A stretch of 64,000 bases of DNA from JAHOYW01 sp963664605 (GTDB lineage Bacteria > Verrucomicrobiota > Lentisphaeria > Victivallales > Victivallaceae). The notes beneath the pieces are model-generated. The model did no database searches, was not told the DNA's origin, and worked only from the letters and a program-made list of their open reading frames with translations. Below are positions 53,892-62,907 of this stretch, piece by piece. The stretch lies in NCBI GenBank assembly GCA_963664605.1, contig OY761536.1:620001-684000 (forward strand). The letters are read 5' to 3'. The first letter of the stretch is position 1. Every line of letters begins with the position of its first letter. The position numbers and the translations under genes were made by a program.

Positions 53892-53903
53892 AAAAGTAAT
53901 ATA

Positions 53904-53920
53904 AGGACAAGTTGACTTTA
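53904..53920. repeat. 17-bp shared element, copy 2
   Basis: AGGACAAGTTGACTTTA matches the element at 26239 with one difference. It lies just beyond the transposase remnant and 126 bases before the sulfatase start. Confidence 0.4.
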
Positions 53921-54000
53921 TATTAAGTGTAAAAGTGAAAATCGCTCTTTTCAAGGAAATAACACGAAACCACTTGACAAATAACATAAAAGGATATATT

Positions 54001-54033
54001 GTTTTGTATATAATATAATTTTATATACGAAAC
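54001..54033. promoter_or_regulatory. 33-bp inverted repeat, probable IclR operator
   Basis: GTTTTGTATATAA and TTATATACGAAAC are 13-bp arms, 12 of 13 paired, around seven AT bases, ending 12 bases before the sulfatase ATG. The arm GTTTCGTATA is like known IclR-type sites, and an IclR gene is the second gene of this operon. Confidence 0.68.
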
Positions 54034-54045
54034 AAGGAGAGTGTA

Positions 54046-55542
54046 ATGTCTGCTAAAAAACGTCCTAATATCCTTTTTATCATGTCTGATGACCATGCGG
54101 CACATGCGTTGAGCTGTTACGGAAGCCGTATAAATGAAACCCCGAATCTGGACCGGATCGCCGCTGAAGGCGCCCGTTTCGACAATTGTTTCTGTACCAA
54201 TGGGATTTGCGAACCAAGCCGCGCGGCAATCCTTTGTGGTACTTATAACCATGTCAACGGCGTGACCACAATCGGAGCCCATCTTGACAACAGTTTGCCC
54301 AATGTTGCTAAAGAACTGCAAAGTGCAGGCTACCAGACTGCTATTATCGGAAAATGGCATCTGGGAAATGAAGCAGAGCATTGGCCAACCGGTTTTGACG
54401 AGTGGAAAATACTGCAGGGACAGGGACCGTATTTTGATCCGGAAATGATTTGCAACGGGGAAAAGCACACTTATCATGGTTACACCACGGATATTATTAC
54501 AGACTTGACAATAGACTATCTGGAAAGACGCAATAAAGACCAGCCCTTCTTCATAAAATATCACCATAAGGCTCCTCACCGCAGATGGGAACCTGACGAG
54601 AAACACAAAAATATGTATAAAGATGAGGAGCTGCCTTTGCCCGATACACTTTTTGATGATTACTCAAACCGCTCACGAGCCGCTTTTGAGGCAAAAATGC
54701 GGATTACTACTGATATGCAGTATTCTGATTTGAAGCTTGTTCCCCCAGAGGGAGTTAAGGAAACAGACTACATTCCATATCCCGATAATTTGGAAGGTTT
54801 TTTTCTCATTCCGGCTGAAACAGGCGAAAAAGTAACCTTCAAAAACCATGAAGAATTGGTTAATTTTAAATACCAGCGTTATATCAAGGATTATCTGCGC
54901 TGTATCGCGTCTGTTGATGATAATGTCGGGCGCATACTGGATTACCTTGAAAAAGAAGGGATTTTGGATGACACGGTCGTTATTTATACGAGCGACCAGG
55001 GATTTTTCCTCGGGGATCACGGTTGGTATGATAAAAGGTTCATGTATGAGGAATCCCTGCGCATGCCATTTATCGTCCGCTATCCCCGCGAGATAGAAGC
55101 GGGTACTGTAGTAGACGAGATAATGACGAACGTCGATATCCCGGCAAGCTTCGTTGACTGGGCAGGTATGGAAAAGCCGGAATATTTCCAGGGGTATTCC
55201 ATCAGGCCGCTATTTACAGATAAAGTGCCTGAAGACTGGCAGCAATCCATGTATTACCGTTACTGGATGCATCTGGCGCATCATTATGTAAGTGCGCATT
55301 ACGGGGTCAGGACTAAAGGTTACAAATTGATTTATTATTACGGTGAAGCTATGGGACAACCTTGCACCATAGATGAGTCAAAAGAGCCTGAATGGGAGCT
55401 TTTTGATTTGAAAAAAGATCCAAAAGAAATGAGAAACGTCTATGCAGATCCTGAATATGAGGGTATAGTAAAACAGCTCAAAGACGAGCTGCATGAACTT
55501 CAATGCAAGGTTGGAGACAGCCCGGTTGAAGAAATAGATTGA
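54046..55542 (+). CDS. Type I (formylglycine-dependent) sulfatase
   Basis: 498 residues, AAGGAG site. N-terminal metal site NILFIMSDDHAAHALSCYG; the modification motif is C55 in CEPSRAAILCGTYN, the Cys form of C-x-P-S-R, which needs an anaerobic or FGE-type maturase not in this window. Later marks GKWHLG and TSDQGFFLGDHGW complete the S1 family. No signal peptide, so it may act in the cytoplasm on imported sulfated sugars. Paired with an IclR regulator 18 bases downstream behind a shared operator. Confidence 0.94.
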   Translation: MSAKKRPNILFIMSDDHAAHALSCYGSRINETPNLDRIAAEGARFDNCFCTNGICEPSRAAILCGTYNHVNGVTTIGAHLDNSLPNVAKELQSAGYQTAIIGKWHLGNEAEHWPTGFDEWKILQGQGPYFDPEMICNGEKHTYHGYTTDIITDLTIDYLERRNKDQPFFIKYHHKAPHRRWEPDEKHKNMYKDEELPLPDTLFDDYSNRSRAAFEAKMRITTDMQYSDLKLVPPEGVKETDYIPYPDNLEGFFLIPAETGEKVTFKNHEELVNFKYQRYIKDYLRCIASVDDNVGRILDYLEKEGILDDTVVIYTSDQGFFLGDHGWYDKRFMYEESLRMPFIVRYPREIEAGTVVDEIMTNVDIPASFVDWAGMEKPEYFQGYSIRPLFTDKVPEDWQQSMYYRYWMHLAHHYVSAHYGVRTKGYKLIYYYGEAMGQPCTIDESKEPEWELFDLKKDPKEMRNVYADPEYEGIVKQLKDELHELQCKVGDSPVEEID

Positions 55543-55560
55543 GTATAAGGACATCATTAT

Positions 55561-56328
55561 ATGAAATATAAAGCCCCGGCGGTACATCAGGCAATTGAGA
55601 TACTTGAGCTTCTTGGACATACAGGTTCTCTTACGCTGGGGCAGATTGCGGAGCAGACCGGATTTTCCAAGGCTACAATCCTGCGCTTATTGGAAACCAT
55701 GGAGGCGCACAACTGGATCGGGAAAGTGTCCAGTAATAAAGCTTATGAATCACTTGTCTTTATCAGGCCGAAAAACTATTTTGGCGGAATTTCGGAGCAA
55801 GATATCAAAGGCGTCATTGATGAGCTTTGTGTCAAGACAAACCATACCGTGGAATGGTACCGGCCCGGCAAAGAGTATTCTGAAATAATCTTGCGCAGTG
55901 AACCGCAAAGCCGTACCGTCAGCGTTCGCGCCAAACTTGGTTTTCGACGCGTCTATGCATCGGAACTCGAAGCTGTCAACCGGGTGATAATGGCTTCCGG
56001 CCTGGTCGACTGCCGGAAATACGAGCCCGCAAACGGTTATTCCACTTATAAAAACGGTAAACTTATAAATATTCCTCTCAATAAAGCTTTGGAAATGGTA
56101 AACCAGATTAGTGATGATTTATTAACATTTGACCCTGAATGGAACAGCTATGGCATTCGTCGGCATGCAGTTGGAGTAAAAGATAAAAGCGGTGGATTAG
56201 CTGGTGTTATAGCGATTGCCGCCGGATTTACACCACAGGCGGATACCGAAATAGAAGAGCTTAACCAGCAATTAAAGTATTCCGCAAACAAACTCAGTAA
56301 ATTATTTGCACAAGACGTAATTGTTTAG
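55561..56328 (+). CDS. IclR-family transcriptional regulator
   Basis: 255 residues. Winged helix VHQAIEILELLGHTGSLTLGQIAEQTGFSKATILRLLETM in the first 55 residues, then the IclR ligand-binding domain. Follows the sulfatase by 18 bases, so the regulator is second in its own operon, and the inverted repeat at 54001 is its probable binding site. Ligand likely a sugar acid or a sulfated-sugar breakdown product; inference. Confidence 0.9.
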   Translation: MKYKAPAVHQAIEILELLGHTGSLTLGQIAEQTGFSKATILRLLETMEAHNWIGKVSSNKAYESLVFIRPKNYFGGISEQDIKGVIDELCVKTNHTVEWYRPGKEYSEIILRSEPQSRTVSVRAKLGFRRVYASELEAVNRVIMASGLVDCRKYEPANGYSTYKNGKLINIPLNKALEMVNQISDDLLTFDPEWNSYGIRRHAVGVKDKSGGLAGVIAIAAGFTPQADTEIEELNQQLKYSANKLSKLFAQDVIV

Positions 56329-56457
56329 TTTCATAAAGTTGTTATTCTTGAAAATTATTATCTTGAGTTCCGATGAGTCTGGCAATACCCATTCTTACTC
56401 AAGACAAGAAATCAATTTGACTTTTTAGACATAAGGTTTGCGAATTGGTATAAACTA

Positions 56458-58047
56458 TTATCTTTTGGGGGCACGACGCAGAGAACGCTTCTTCTTCCTG
56501 TTCTCTCTGCTTTTTTCTTCTTTTTTCTTTTTGCGGACAAATTTTGCAATAGCGGCTTTTGAGCCGGGTTTGCCTTTTGTGCTTCGCCCTTCAGTATGAA
56601 AACTGGCGATTTTTTTGGGCCTGGCACGCAGCATGATGATTATTGGCAGCCCGGTAAAATCGAAAGCTGTACGCAGGGAATTTTTCAAATATGCCAAATA
56701 ATTGTCGGCACAGTATTTAGGATTGTTGACAAATAAAAGAAAATTTGGAGGTTCGTTAGAAACCATTGCGGCGTAATAAAACTTTAATGGTGAAGAACCG
56801 ATTATTGGTGGAGAAAGACGCTCAAAAGCGTCATTAAGCACGCGATTTACCATTGATGTGGAAATGCGCAGTTCCATTTGCTCCATGACTTGCGCTGCCT
56901 GGTCGAGGAGGCCGTTAAGATTATATTTTTCCTTGGCGCTTATGAATACTGCCGGGGCATACTTCATCCCGGGTGTTGAATAACGGATTTCCTCTAATAA
57001 ATCTGCTTTTTTGTGATCGTCGCGCTGGGTGTCATATTTATTTATAACCAGCACACAGCCTTTGCCGGATTCTTCGACCATGCTGGCGATTTTACGGTCT
57101 TGCGCGGTGGTGCCTTCAGGAGAGGCTTCGACAAGGAATAGAACCAGGCGTGCGCGTTCAATTGCTTCTTTTGCCCGCATTATGCTGAACATTTCGACGG
57201 CGTTACGCACTTTTCCGCGTTTCCGGAAACCAGCAGTATCTATTAAAGATGCGGGCAGTTTTTCACCTTTATATTCTAGTTCAAAATCAATATCGACTGA
57301 GTCGCGAGTAGTTCCGGCGACATCACTTACAATTACGCGTTCATCTCCAAGGAGAGCGTTTATTAAAGAAGACTTTCCGACATTCGGGCGTCCGACTACT
57401 GCGATGCGAAATGGTTCCTGTTCTTCTTCGGGCATATCAAGTTCTTCAAAATCCTCAACAAGCTGATCCAGAAGAGAGTCTATATTGAGCCGGTGCAGAG
57501 AGGAAACTGGGACAAGTTCTTCAAAGCCAAGTTTGGAAAACAGTGCGGCTTCCTCTTTTAATTTGGGGTTATCGCTTTTATTTACGGCAACAATCACCCG
57601 GGAACCGTAAGTGCGCAGGCGTTTAGCTACTTCTTCGTCTAAAGCGACAATGCCTTCCTGAACATTACAGACCAGTATCAATATATCAGCGTCTTCAAGC
57701 GCTACTTCTACTTGTCCGCCAATGCGTTCATCCCACTTGTCAACATTACGGGTTTTTCCGGTCATAGTTCCCAGCCCGCCGGTATCTATGAGTTGAAAGT
57801 GTTTGCCGTTCCATGATGCCGGAGCAACGACGCGGTCGCGGGTGACTCCGCACATCTCATGCACAATCGATACCCGTTTACGTATAATAGCGTTGAATAA
57901 AGAAGATTTCCCGACATTCGGACGTCCGACAATAGCAACCGTCGGAATCTTTCTTGTTTCGGTTTCCGCCTTTATTTTTTCTATTTCCGCTGCTACTTCA
58001 AAATTTTCAATATCTTCAACGCTTTCTGTTTTATTTAAGTTTTCCAT
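56458..58047 (-). CDS. der: Ribosome biogenesis GTPase Der (EngA)
   Basis: 529 residues. Two tandem G domains, GRPNVGKSSLFNAI and GRPNVGKSSLINALLG, each with DTGG/DTAG and NKSD/NKYD, then the KH-like domain (PPIIGSSPLKFYYA). Needed for 50S assembly. An acidic N-terminal extension of about 35 residues and a strongly basic tail (RENRKKKRSLRRAPKR) exceed the E. coli protein and probably bind rRNA. No clear Shine-Dalgarno. Confidence 0.96.
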   Translation of the reverse strand: MENLNKTESVEDIENFEVAAEIEKIKAETETRKIPTVAIVGRPNVGKSSLFNAIIRKRVSIVHEMCGVTRDRVVAPASWNGKHFQLIDTGGLGTMTGKTRNVDKWDERIGGQVEVALEDADILILVCNVQEGIVALDEEVAKRLRTYGSRVIVAVNKSDNPKLKEEAALFSKLGFEELVPVSSLHRLNIDSLLDQLVEDFEELDMPEEEQEPFRIAVVGRPNVGKSSLINALLGDERVIVSDVAGTTRDSVDIDFELEYKGEKLPASLIDTAGFRKRGKVRNAVEMFSIMRAKEAIERARLVLFLVEASPEGTTAQDRKIASMVEESGKGCVLVINKYDTQRDDHKKADLLEEIRYSTPGMKYAPAVFISAKEKYNLNGLLDQAAQVMEQMELRISTSMVNRVLNDAFERLSPPIIGSSPLKFYYAAMVSNEPPNFLLFVNNPKYCADNYLAYLKNSLRTAFDFTGLPIIIMLRARPKKIASFHTEGRSTKGKPGSKAAIAKFVRKKKKEEKSRENRKKKRSLRRAPKR

Positions 58048-58206
58048 AAATATTTACATTTCTGTTCAGGAATTCATATAAGCGACCCCAAATATATCAT
58101 AACAAAGGACTTTTACAAAGTTTTTAGCACAATAGCTGTGGAAATTGTGTTTGAGGCATGTATAATAGCTGGAACGTTTATACTTAAAATCAACTGGAGA
58201 CAAAAA

Positions 58207-58851
58207 ATGGCTTTGCAGGTACAAGATGGCCAGAGAATTCTATTTATCGGCGACAGTATTACAGATGCGGGAAGAAGGGTGGCGGAACGCCCCTATGGCA
58301 GCGGGTTTGTTAAAATTTTCCGTGATATGATGATTGCCCGTGAACCGTCTAAACAAATTGATATCATCAACAAGGGCATCGGCGGCAATACCGCCTGGCA
58401 GCTTCGTGACCGCTGGACTGACGATATGCTCTTTTTTAAGCCGGATTATCTGGTAATACTTATTGGTATCAATGATTTGCACCAGTCGCTTGTCAATAAT
58501 GCAGATAAAGATGAAACGCTGCAGAAGCACAAAGATGCGTATGATGAAATCCTCGCCAGGACCCAAAAAGAATTGCCTGATTGCAAAATCCTGTTGCTGG
58601 AACCGTTTTATATGAGTCGTGACAATGCTTCTAAATCTTTCCGTACGGAAGTTCTTGAGCTATTGCCTGATTATATCGCAACTACTCATGAAATGAGTGA
58701 AAAGTATAAGACCGGCTTGGTAAAGACTCAAGATTTATTTCAGGATGTCCTGAAATATTACGAGACAGATACAATTTGTCCGGAGCCGGTTCATCCAAAT
58801 GCGACTGGACACCTGATAATGGCTGAAGCTGTATATAATGCTCTAAGCTGA
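58207..58851 (+). CDS. SGNH/GDSL hydrolase, acetylxylan-esterase type
   Basis: 214 residues from ATG 58207 with GGAG eight bases upstream; an in-frame GTG further up has none. Complete catalytic blocks: FIGDSITDAG (Ser), IGGNTAWQL (Gly), GINDLH (Asn), and EPVHPNATGH (His, with Glu where the usual Asp lies). No signal peptide. Close in pattern to cytoplasmic rhamnogalacturonan or xylan acetylesterases of anaerobes. Converges on the AraC regulator with 14 bases between. Confidence 0.87.
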   Translation: MALQVQDGQRILFIGDSITDAGRRVAERPYGSGFVKIFRDMMIAREPSKQIDIINKGIGGNTAWQLRDRWTDDMLFFKPDYLVILIGINDLHQSLVNNADKDETLQKHKDAYDEILARTQKELPDCKILLLEPFYMSRDNASKSFRTEVLELLPDYIATTHEMSEKYKTGLVKTQDLFQDVLKYYETDTICPEPVHPNATGHLIMAEAVYNALS

Positions 58852-58865
58852 CTCGTCTTGTGGAG

Positions 58866-59708
58866 TCAAAACCTCGGGATGGCGCCTTTTTTGCGGAATT
58901 CGATTGGCGTCATCCCCTGATATTTTTTGAACGCCCGAATGAAATTTGAGGCGTTCTCATAACCCAGGTTAAAAGCTATTTCTTTGCAGTTCATGTTTGT
59001 TTCTTTAAGCATTCCGCAGGCTTCATTGATTTTGCATTTTATAATGAATTCAATCGGGGATATTCCGGCTTCCTGTTTGAACTGGCGTGAAAAATGTTCG
59101 CGGCTGATCCCGAGAGCTGAAGCGATTTCGTGACAGGAAATATCTTTTTTAAATCGCTTAAGGATCAATTGTTTGGCTTTTATGATAAGTTGAGATTGGT
59201 CTTGAACATCAAGTCCCCGGTTGTAGACCTCGGCAAGCATGTTTATAAGGTCAAAGATCATGGAACTTCCTTGGTACGGTGTGAGAAACTGGTTGATATT
59301 GTCATGCTCGAGCCATTCATTGAAACGTTTAATCACCGGGTGTTCAGGAGATATTTGATAAATACTGCCGTAATTATTTATCAGGTCGCTAAGCATATTT
59401 TCAGCACTTTCCCCTTTGAAAGACAGCCACCAGAAAGTCCATGGCTCTTGAGAATCCGGAGGATAAAAATAGCTTACATCCGGTTCATGCCCGCAGCACA
59501 CATAAGCTGTTCCCGGAAACAGGTCCCACTGGCATTTTCCTTTTTTAAAACAGCCGTGTCCTTTTTCGGTATATACGAACAAACCGTTGAAAACTCCGCT
59601 GTTATTATGATATTCCTTTGTATATTGCGTTTCCCTTTCCAGGTATGTGGGAATTGGAAACGTATCAAGGACTTTGTTTATATGAAAGTTTATTTTGTTG
59701 ATAATCAT
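58866..59708 (-). CDS. AraC-family transcriptional regulator
   Basis: 280 residues. An N-terminal cupin-like sensor (PGTAYVCCGHEPDVSYFYP, WTFWWLSFKG) and C-terminal double helix-turn-helix: HEIASALGISREHFSRQFKQEAGISPIEF and CKEIAFNLGYENASNFIRAFKKYQGMTPIEFR. Divergent from the UroD-family gene with a 120-base shared control region containing a 20-bp imperfect palindrome. Probably a sugar-responsive activator of that gene. Confidence 0.92.
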   Translation of the reverse strand: MIINKINFHINKVLDTFPIPTYLERETQYTKEYHNNSGVFNGLFVYTEKGHGCFKKGKCQWDLFPGTAYVCCGHEPDVSYFYPPDSQEPWTFWWLSFKGESAENMLSDLINNYGSIYQISPEHPVIKRFNEWLEHDNINQFLTPYQGSSMIFDLINMLAEVYNRGLDVQDQSQLIIKAKQLILKRFKKDISCHEIASALGISREHFSRQFKQEAGISPIEFIIKCKINEACGMLKETNMNCKEIAFNLGYENASNFIRAFKKYQGMTPIEFRKKGAIPRF

Positions 59709-59725
59709 TTTATGAATGTTAATAT

Positions 59726-59745
59726 CACATTATGAGTATTATGTG
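59726..59745. promoter_or_regulatory. Imperfect palindrome between araC-like and uroD-like genes
   Basis: CACATTATGAGTATTATGTG has eight-base arms paired at six positions around GAGT. It could bind the divergent AraC regulator, but such AT-rich palindromes also arise by chance. Confidence 0.3.
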
Positions 59746-59828
59746 TTTGTTTTATGTATTGATTTTGTTATTAATAAAAGTTAAAATATAACTATAAACA
59801 GATAAATCAAACAAAGGATATTGAAAAC

Positions 59829-60890
59829 ATGGCACTTTCTCAACGTGAAAACCTTATAAAATTGTGGCGGCGCGAAGGTTTTGAATATGCGCCGGTCCAG
59901 TTCAATCTTTGCCCGGCTTTGGTGAAAGAATTTAAAAAATGCTATGGTGATATTGACTATCAGGAGCATTTTAACTTCCCGTTCAGAGATGCCAGGCTTG
60001 ACTTCAAAAAGCAAGATGTTGACTGGAAAATTTATTATCCCGGAGTGAAATTCAATCCCGGAACTGATTTTAGTGTATGGGGGGTTGCCCAGGAACCGCA
60101 TCCCGGCTCAATGCACATGCACAGAATGCATCACCCGATGAAAGGCTTTACCAGCCTTGAACAGTTTCAAGCCTATCCTTATCCGGAGAATGATGAGTGC
60201 GCGCTTGATTCCCTGACCCGGGAAGTGGAGGATATTCACAGCCGGGGAGTAGCAGTTCAAGGCGGTATGGGGTCTTTATGGGAGAGTGCCTGGTACATGC
60301 GCAGCATGGAAGAACTGATGATGGATATGTTTGACGGCAACGAGAAAGCGTCTTATCATTTCAGCAAGGTAACGGATATTACTTGTGGACGGGCGGCAAT
60401 TTTAGCAAAAGCCGGAGTTGACTTTGTTCATATGGGCGATGATATCGGGATGCAGAGCTCGATCATGATGTCGGAGGAGATGTACCGCGAATGGCTCAAG
60501 CCGCTTCTGGTGAGACTGGTGAAAACCGTTAAAGAGATAAACCCGGAAATATTGTTTTCCTATCATTCCTGCGGTTATATTGAACCTTTTATTCCCGATT
60601 TGATTGAAGCAGGGGTTGACATACTAAACCCGATCCAGCCGGAATCAATGTCCTTTGAAAAAATCCACGCAGAATATGGTGATGTCCTTTCATTCTGGGG
60701 AACTATCGGCACCCAGACCATAATGCCTCTGGGCTCCCCTGAGCAAGTCAGGAAAGAAGTATTCAAGCATCTCAAAACAGCTGGCGGCAAAGGCGGTTTG
60801 TTATGCACTCCGACCCATCTTCTTGAACCCGATGTTTCATGGGAAAATATCGAAGCATACGTTCAAGCCTGCCGTGATTTTTCCATTTGA
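59829..60890 (+). CDS. Uroporphyrinogen decarboxylase-family protein
   Basis: 353 residues, AAAGGA site. UroD/MtaA superfamily TIM barrel (PF01208): GGMGSLWESAWYMRSMEELMMD, VHMGDDIGMQSSIMMS, FSYHSCGYIEPFIPDLIEAGVDILNPIQP and FWGTIGTQTIMPLGSPE. The H-C in YHSCG is like the zinc site of corrinoid methyltransferases in this superfamily. It lacks the FxRQAGRY start of true HemE, so a haem role is unlikely; such proteins are common in sugar or methylated-compound loci of anaerobes. Divergent from an AraC gene. Substrate unknown. Confidence 0.85.
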   Translation: MALSQRENLIKLWRREGFEYAPVQFNLCPALVKEFKKCYGDIDYQEHFNFPFRDARLDFKKQDVDWKIYYPGVKFNPGTDFSVWGVAQEPHPGSMHMHRMHHPMKGFTSLEQFQAYPYPENDECALDSLTREVEDIHSRGVAVQGGMGSLWESAWYMRSMEELMMDMFDGNEKASYHFSKVTDITCGRAAILAKAGVDFVHMGDDIGMQSSIMMSEEMYREWLKPLLVRLVKTVKEINPEILFSYHSCGYIEPFIPDLIEAGVDILNPIQPESMSFEKIHAEYGDVLSFWGTIGTQTIMPLGSPEQVRKEVFKHLKTAGGKGGLLCTPTHLLEPDVSWENIEAYVQACRDFSI

Positions 60891-60902
60891 CGGAATCCCA
60901 AT

Positions 60903-60931
60903 TTGCATTTTCCCTGATTTATGTATATATT
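60903..60931 (+). promoter_or_regulatory. Candidate promoter of ilvB leader
   Basis: TTGCAT at 60903 and TATATT at 60926 with 17 bp spacing. It would give a leader of about 200 bases before ilvB. Confidence 0.4.
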
Positions 60932-60968
60932 ATGTTTTATATTAACCTACGTATAAAGAATAATATAT

Positions 60969-61058
60969 ATGGCTTATAAGGAAAAATTAGTTGCTGTACT
61001 GGACCCGGCAGAGCCGGGAGCCATGCTTTGTGGCAACGACATAATTTTATCTGAATAA
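60969..61058 (+). CDS. 29-codon leader ORF upstream of ilvB
   Basis: A short open frame, MAYKEKLVAVLDPAEPGAML... ending NDIILSE, with eight branched-chain codons including ATA ATT TTA in a row near its stop. It has no evident ribosome site. Inside it CCCGGCAGAGCCGGG (61004-61018) forms a tight hairpin. It may be a leader peptide for branched-chain amino acid control of ilvB, but no T-run terminator follows. Low confidence that it is translated. Confidence 0.3.
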   Translation: MAYKEKLVAVLDPAEPGAMLCGNDIILSE

Positions 61059-61144
61059 GTTTTATCATACTTAATCCAGCTTAATTTCAATTTTACTGAA
61101 AAAAAATTCAGTCTAACAATATCAAAAAATCAGGGAATTTATAT

Positions 61145-62842
61145 ATGAAGAAGAATAAAGCCATGAAAGGCAGCGATATAACGATAAAATGCCTCGAAAA
61201 TGAAGGGGTTGAAACGCTTTTTGCGTATCCTGGCGGTTTTTCATTGGAACTGCATCAGTCCATACAGTCATCAAGCATCCGCGTAATCCTGCCGCGCCAT
61301 GAGCAAGGCGGTGCTTTTGCGGCTGGCGGTTATGCCCGTGCGACAGGAAAGGCCGGAGCATGCATGGCAACCAGCGGCCCTGGAGCCACCAACCTTTTAA
61401 CCGGCATTGCTGATGCTTATATGGATTCAATCCCGCTGGTCTGCATAACCGGACAGGTTCCTTCAACGATGATTGGTAAAAACGTGTTTCAGGAAACTGA
61501 TATTATCGGTATGACCCGTCCTATAGTCAAGCATAGTTATTTAGTTTTGTCAGCGAAAGATTTGCCGCGCATTATAAAAGAGGCATTTCATCTGGCGGTA
61601 AGCGGGCGCCCTGGCCCGGTTGTCGTTGATATTCCCAAAAACGTTCAACAGGAAATATGTGAGGTTGATTTCAAACCGAAACTTGAGTTCAGCGCCTATA
61701 AATCAAAATTTAAGACTAAAAAATCCGATATTGCAAAGATCAAAAAAATGATCGGGGCAAGCAAGCGTCCGTGTATTTATGCTGGAGGCGGCATTATTTC
61801 TGCTGGAGCTTCTGAAGAGCTGTGCAAATTTGCCGAATCATATAACATACCGGTGACAACCACCCTTATGGGGGTGGGTTGTTTCCCGGAAAATCATCCG
61901 CTCAGCTTGAAATGGCTGGGAATGCATGGAACTGTTTATGCTAATAATGCTGCCAACGAGTCAGACCTGCTTCTGGCGTTTGGAGCGCGTTTTGATGATC
62001 GTGTAACCGGTAACCCGGCAAACTTTGCGGTTGGCTCCAGAATTATCCATGTCGATATTGACAAGTCTGAACTGAATAAGAATAAACCTGCCGATTTGGG
62101 TATTGTCGCGGATATAAAAGAAATCCTTACAGAACTTAATAAAGAACCTCTGCGTCAGGATTATAAGGCCTGGCACGAACAGATTAACGACTGGAAAGAG
62201 GAGTTCCCGCTGATATACAAAGAGAAGCTTGGCAGCGTCCAGCCTCAATATGTTATGGAAAAACTTTCTGAAATGACCAACGGCGAAGCAATTATAGTTC
62301 CTGGTGTCGGACAGCATCAGATGTGGGCGGCGCAGTATTATAACTATACTTTTCCGCGTCAGCTTTTGACCTCCGGAGGTCTCGGAGCGATGGGCTTTGG
62401 ACTTCCTGCCGCGATGGGGGCGAAAGTTGCCCGTCCGGATAAACTGGTTATCAATATTGACGGCGACGGCAGCTTCCAGATGAATATTCAGGAGCTTGGC
62501 ACATTGCATGCTGAAGAGATCAATCTGAAAATGGTTATTCTCAATAACCAGCATCTTGGAATGGTAGCGCAATGGGAAGACCGCTTCTATGGCAGCAAGC
62601 GGGGCAACACTGTGATGAAAAATAAACGTATTGAACGCCCATATCCTGATTTCGTAACGATTGCCAGCGGTTATGCCATTCCCGGACGTGAAGTTTACAA
62701 ACGCGAGGAGCTGGAATCAGCAATCAAGGAAATGCTTGAGACCGAAGGCCCGTATATTCTGGATATCCATACCGGATATGAGGAACACGTTCTGCCGATG
62801 ATTCCTCCGGGAAAAGACTACAAGTCAATAATCCACGAGTAA
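61145..62842 (+). CDS. ilvB: Acetolactate synthase large subunit
   Basis: 565 residues. ThDP enzyme, first common step of Val/Leu/Ile synthesis. Catalytic Glu in RHEQGGAFAAGGYAR, FAD/ALS region ATSGPGATNLLTGIADAYMDS and GQVPSTMIGKNVFQE, ThDP motif GDGSFQMNIQELGTLH to ILNNQHLGMV. WEDRFYGSKRGNT is typical of the biosynthetic enzyme. No ilvN regulatory-subunit gene follows within the window; a terminator comes 24 bases after the stop. Confidence 0.93.
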   Translation: MKKNKAMKGSDITIKCLENEGVETLFAYPGGFSLELHQSIQSSSIRVILPRHEQGGAFAAGGYARATGKAGACMATSGPGATNLLTGIADAYMDSIPLVCITGQVPSTMIGKNVFQETDIIGMTRPIVKHSYLVLSAKDLPRIIKEAFHLAVSGRPGPVVVDIPKNVQQEICEVDFKPKLEFSAYKSKFKTKKSDIAKIKKMIGASKRPCIYAGGGIISAGASEELCKFAESYNIPVTTTLMGVGCFPENHPLSLKWLGMHGTVYANNAANESDLLLAFGARFDDRVTGNPANFAVGSRIIHVDIDKSELNKNKPADLGIVADIKEILTELNKEPLRQDYKAWHEQINDWKEEFPLIYKEKLGSVQPQYVMEKLSEMTNGEAIIVPGVGQHQMWAAQYYNYTFPRQLLTSGGLGAMGFGLPAAMGAKVARPDKLVINIDGDGSFQMNIQELGTLHAEEINLKMVILNNQHLGMVAQWEDRFYGSKRGNTVMKNKRIERPYPDFVTIASGYAIPGREVYKREELESAIKEMLETEGPYILDIHTGYEEHVLPMIPPGKDYKSIIHE

Positions 62843-62865
62843 AAAAGCTCGTCAAAAATAAAAAC

Positions 62866-62901
62866 GGATAGTTATCGTTAAGATCAACTATCCATTTTTT
62901 T
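62866..62901. terminator. Bidirectional terminator between ilvB and ftsY
   Basis: GGATAGTT and AACTATCC form an 8-bp stem with a 12-base loop, followed on the plus strand by ATTTTTTT. On the minus strand the stem is followed by GTTTTTATTTTT, so it serves the convergent ftsY transcript too. Confidence 0.85.
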
Positions 62902-62907
62902 ATAATA

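Larger units (their letters stand above)
53693..54045. other. 353-bp region between tRNA-Glu and the sulfatase gene
   Basis: It contains a short hairpin without a T run (53707-53724), the transposase remnant on the minus strand, the second copy of the 17-bp element, a TTGACA at 53974 with a poor -10, and the 33-bp inverted repeat before the sulfatase ribosome site. Confidence 0.7.

Noticed and set aside
53923..54606. 227-codon open frame on the minus strand opposite the sulfatase
   Set aside because: Mirror of the sulfatase coding strand with no recognisable domain; the sulfatase frame has all its catalytic motifs.
59829..60890. HemE uroporphyrinogen decarboxylase of haem synthesis
   Set aside because: It lacks the FxRQAGRY N-terminal motif and has the YHSCG pattern of the methyltransferase-like branch.
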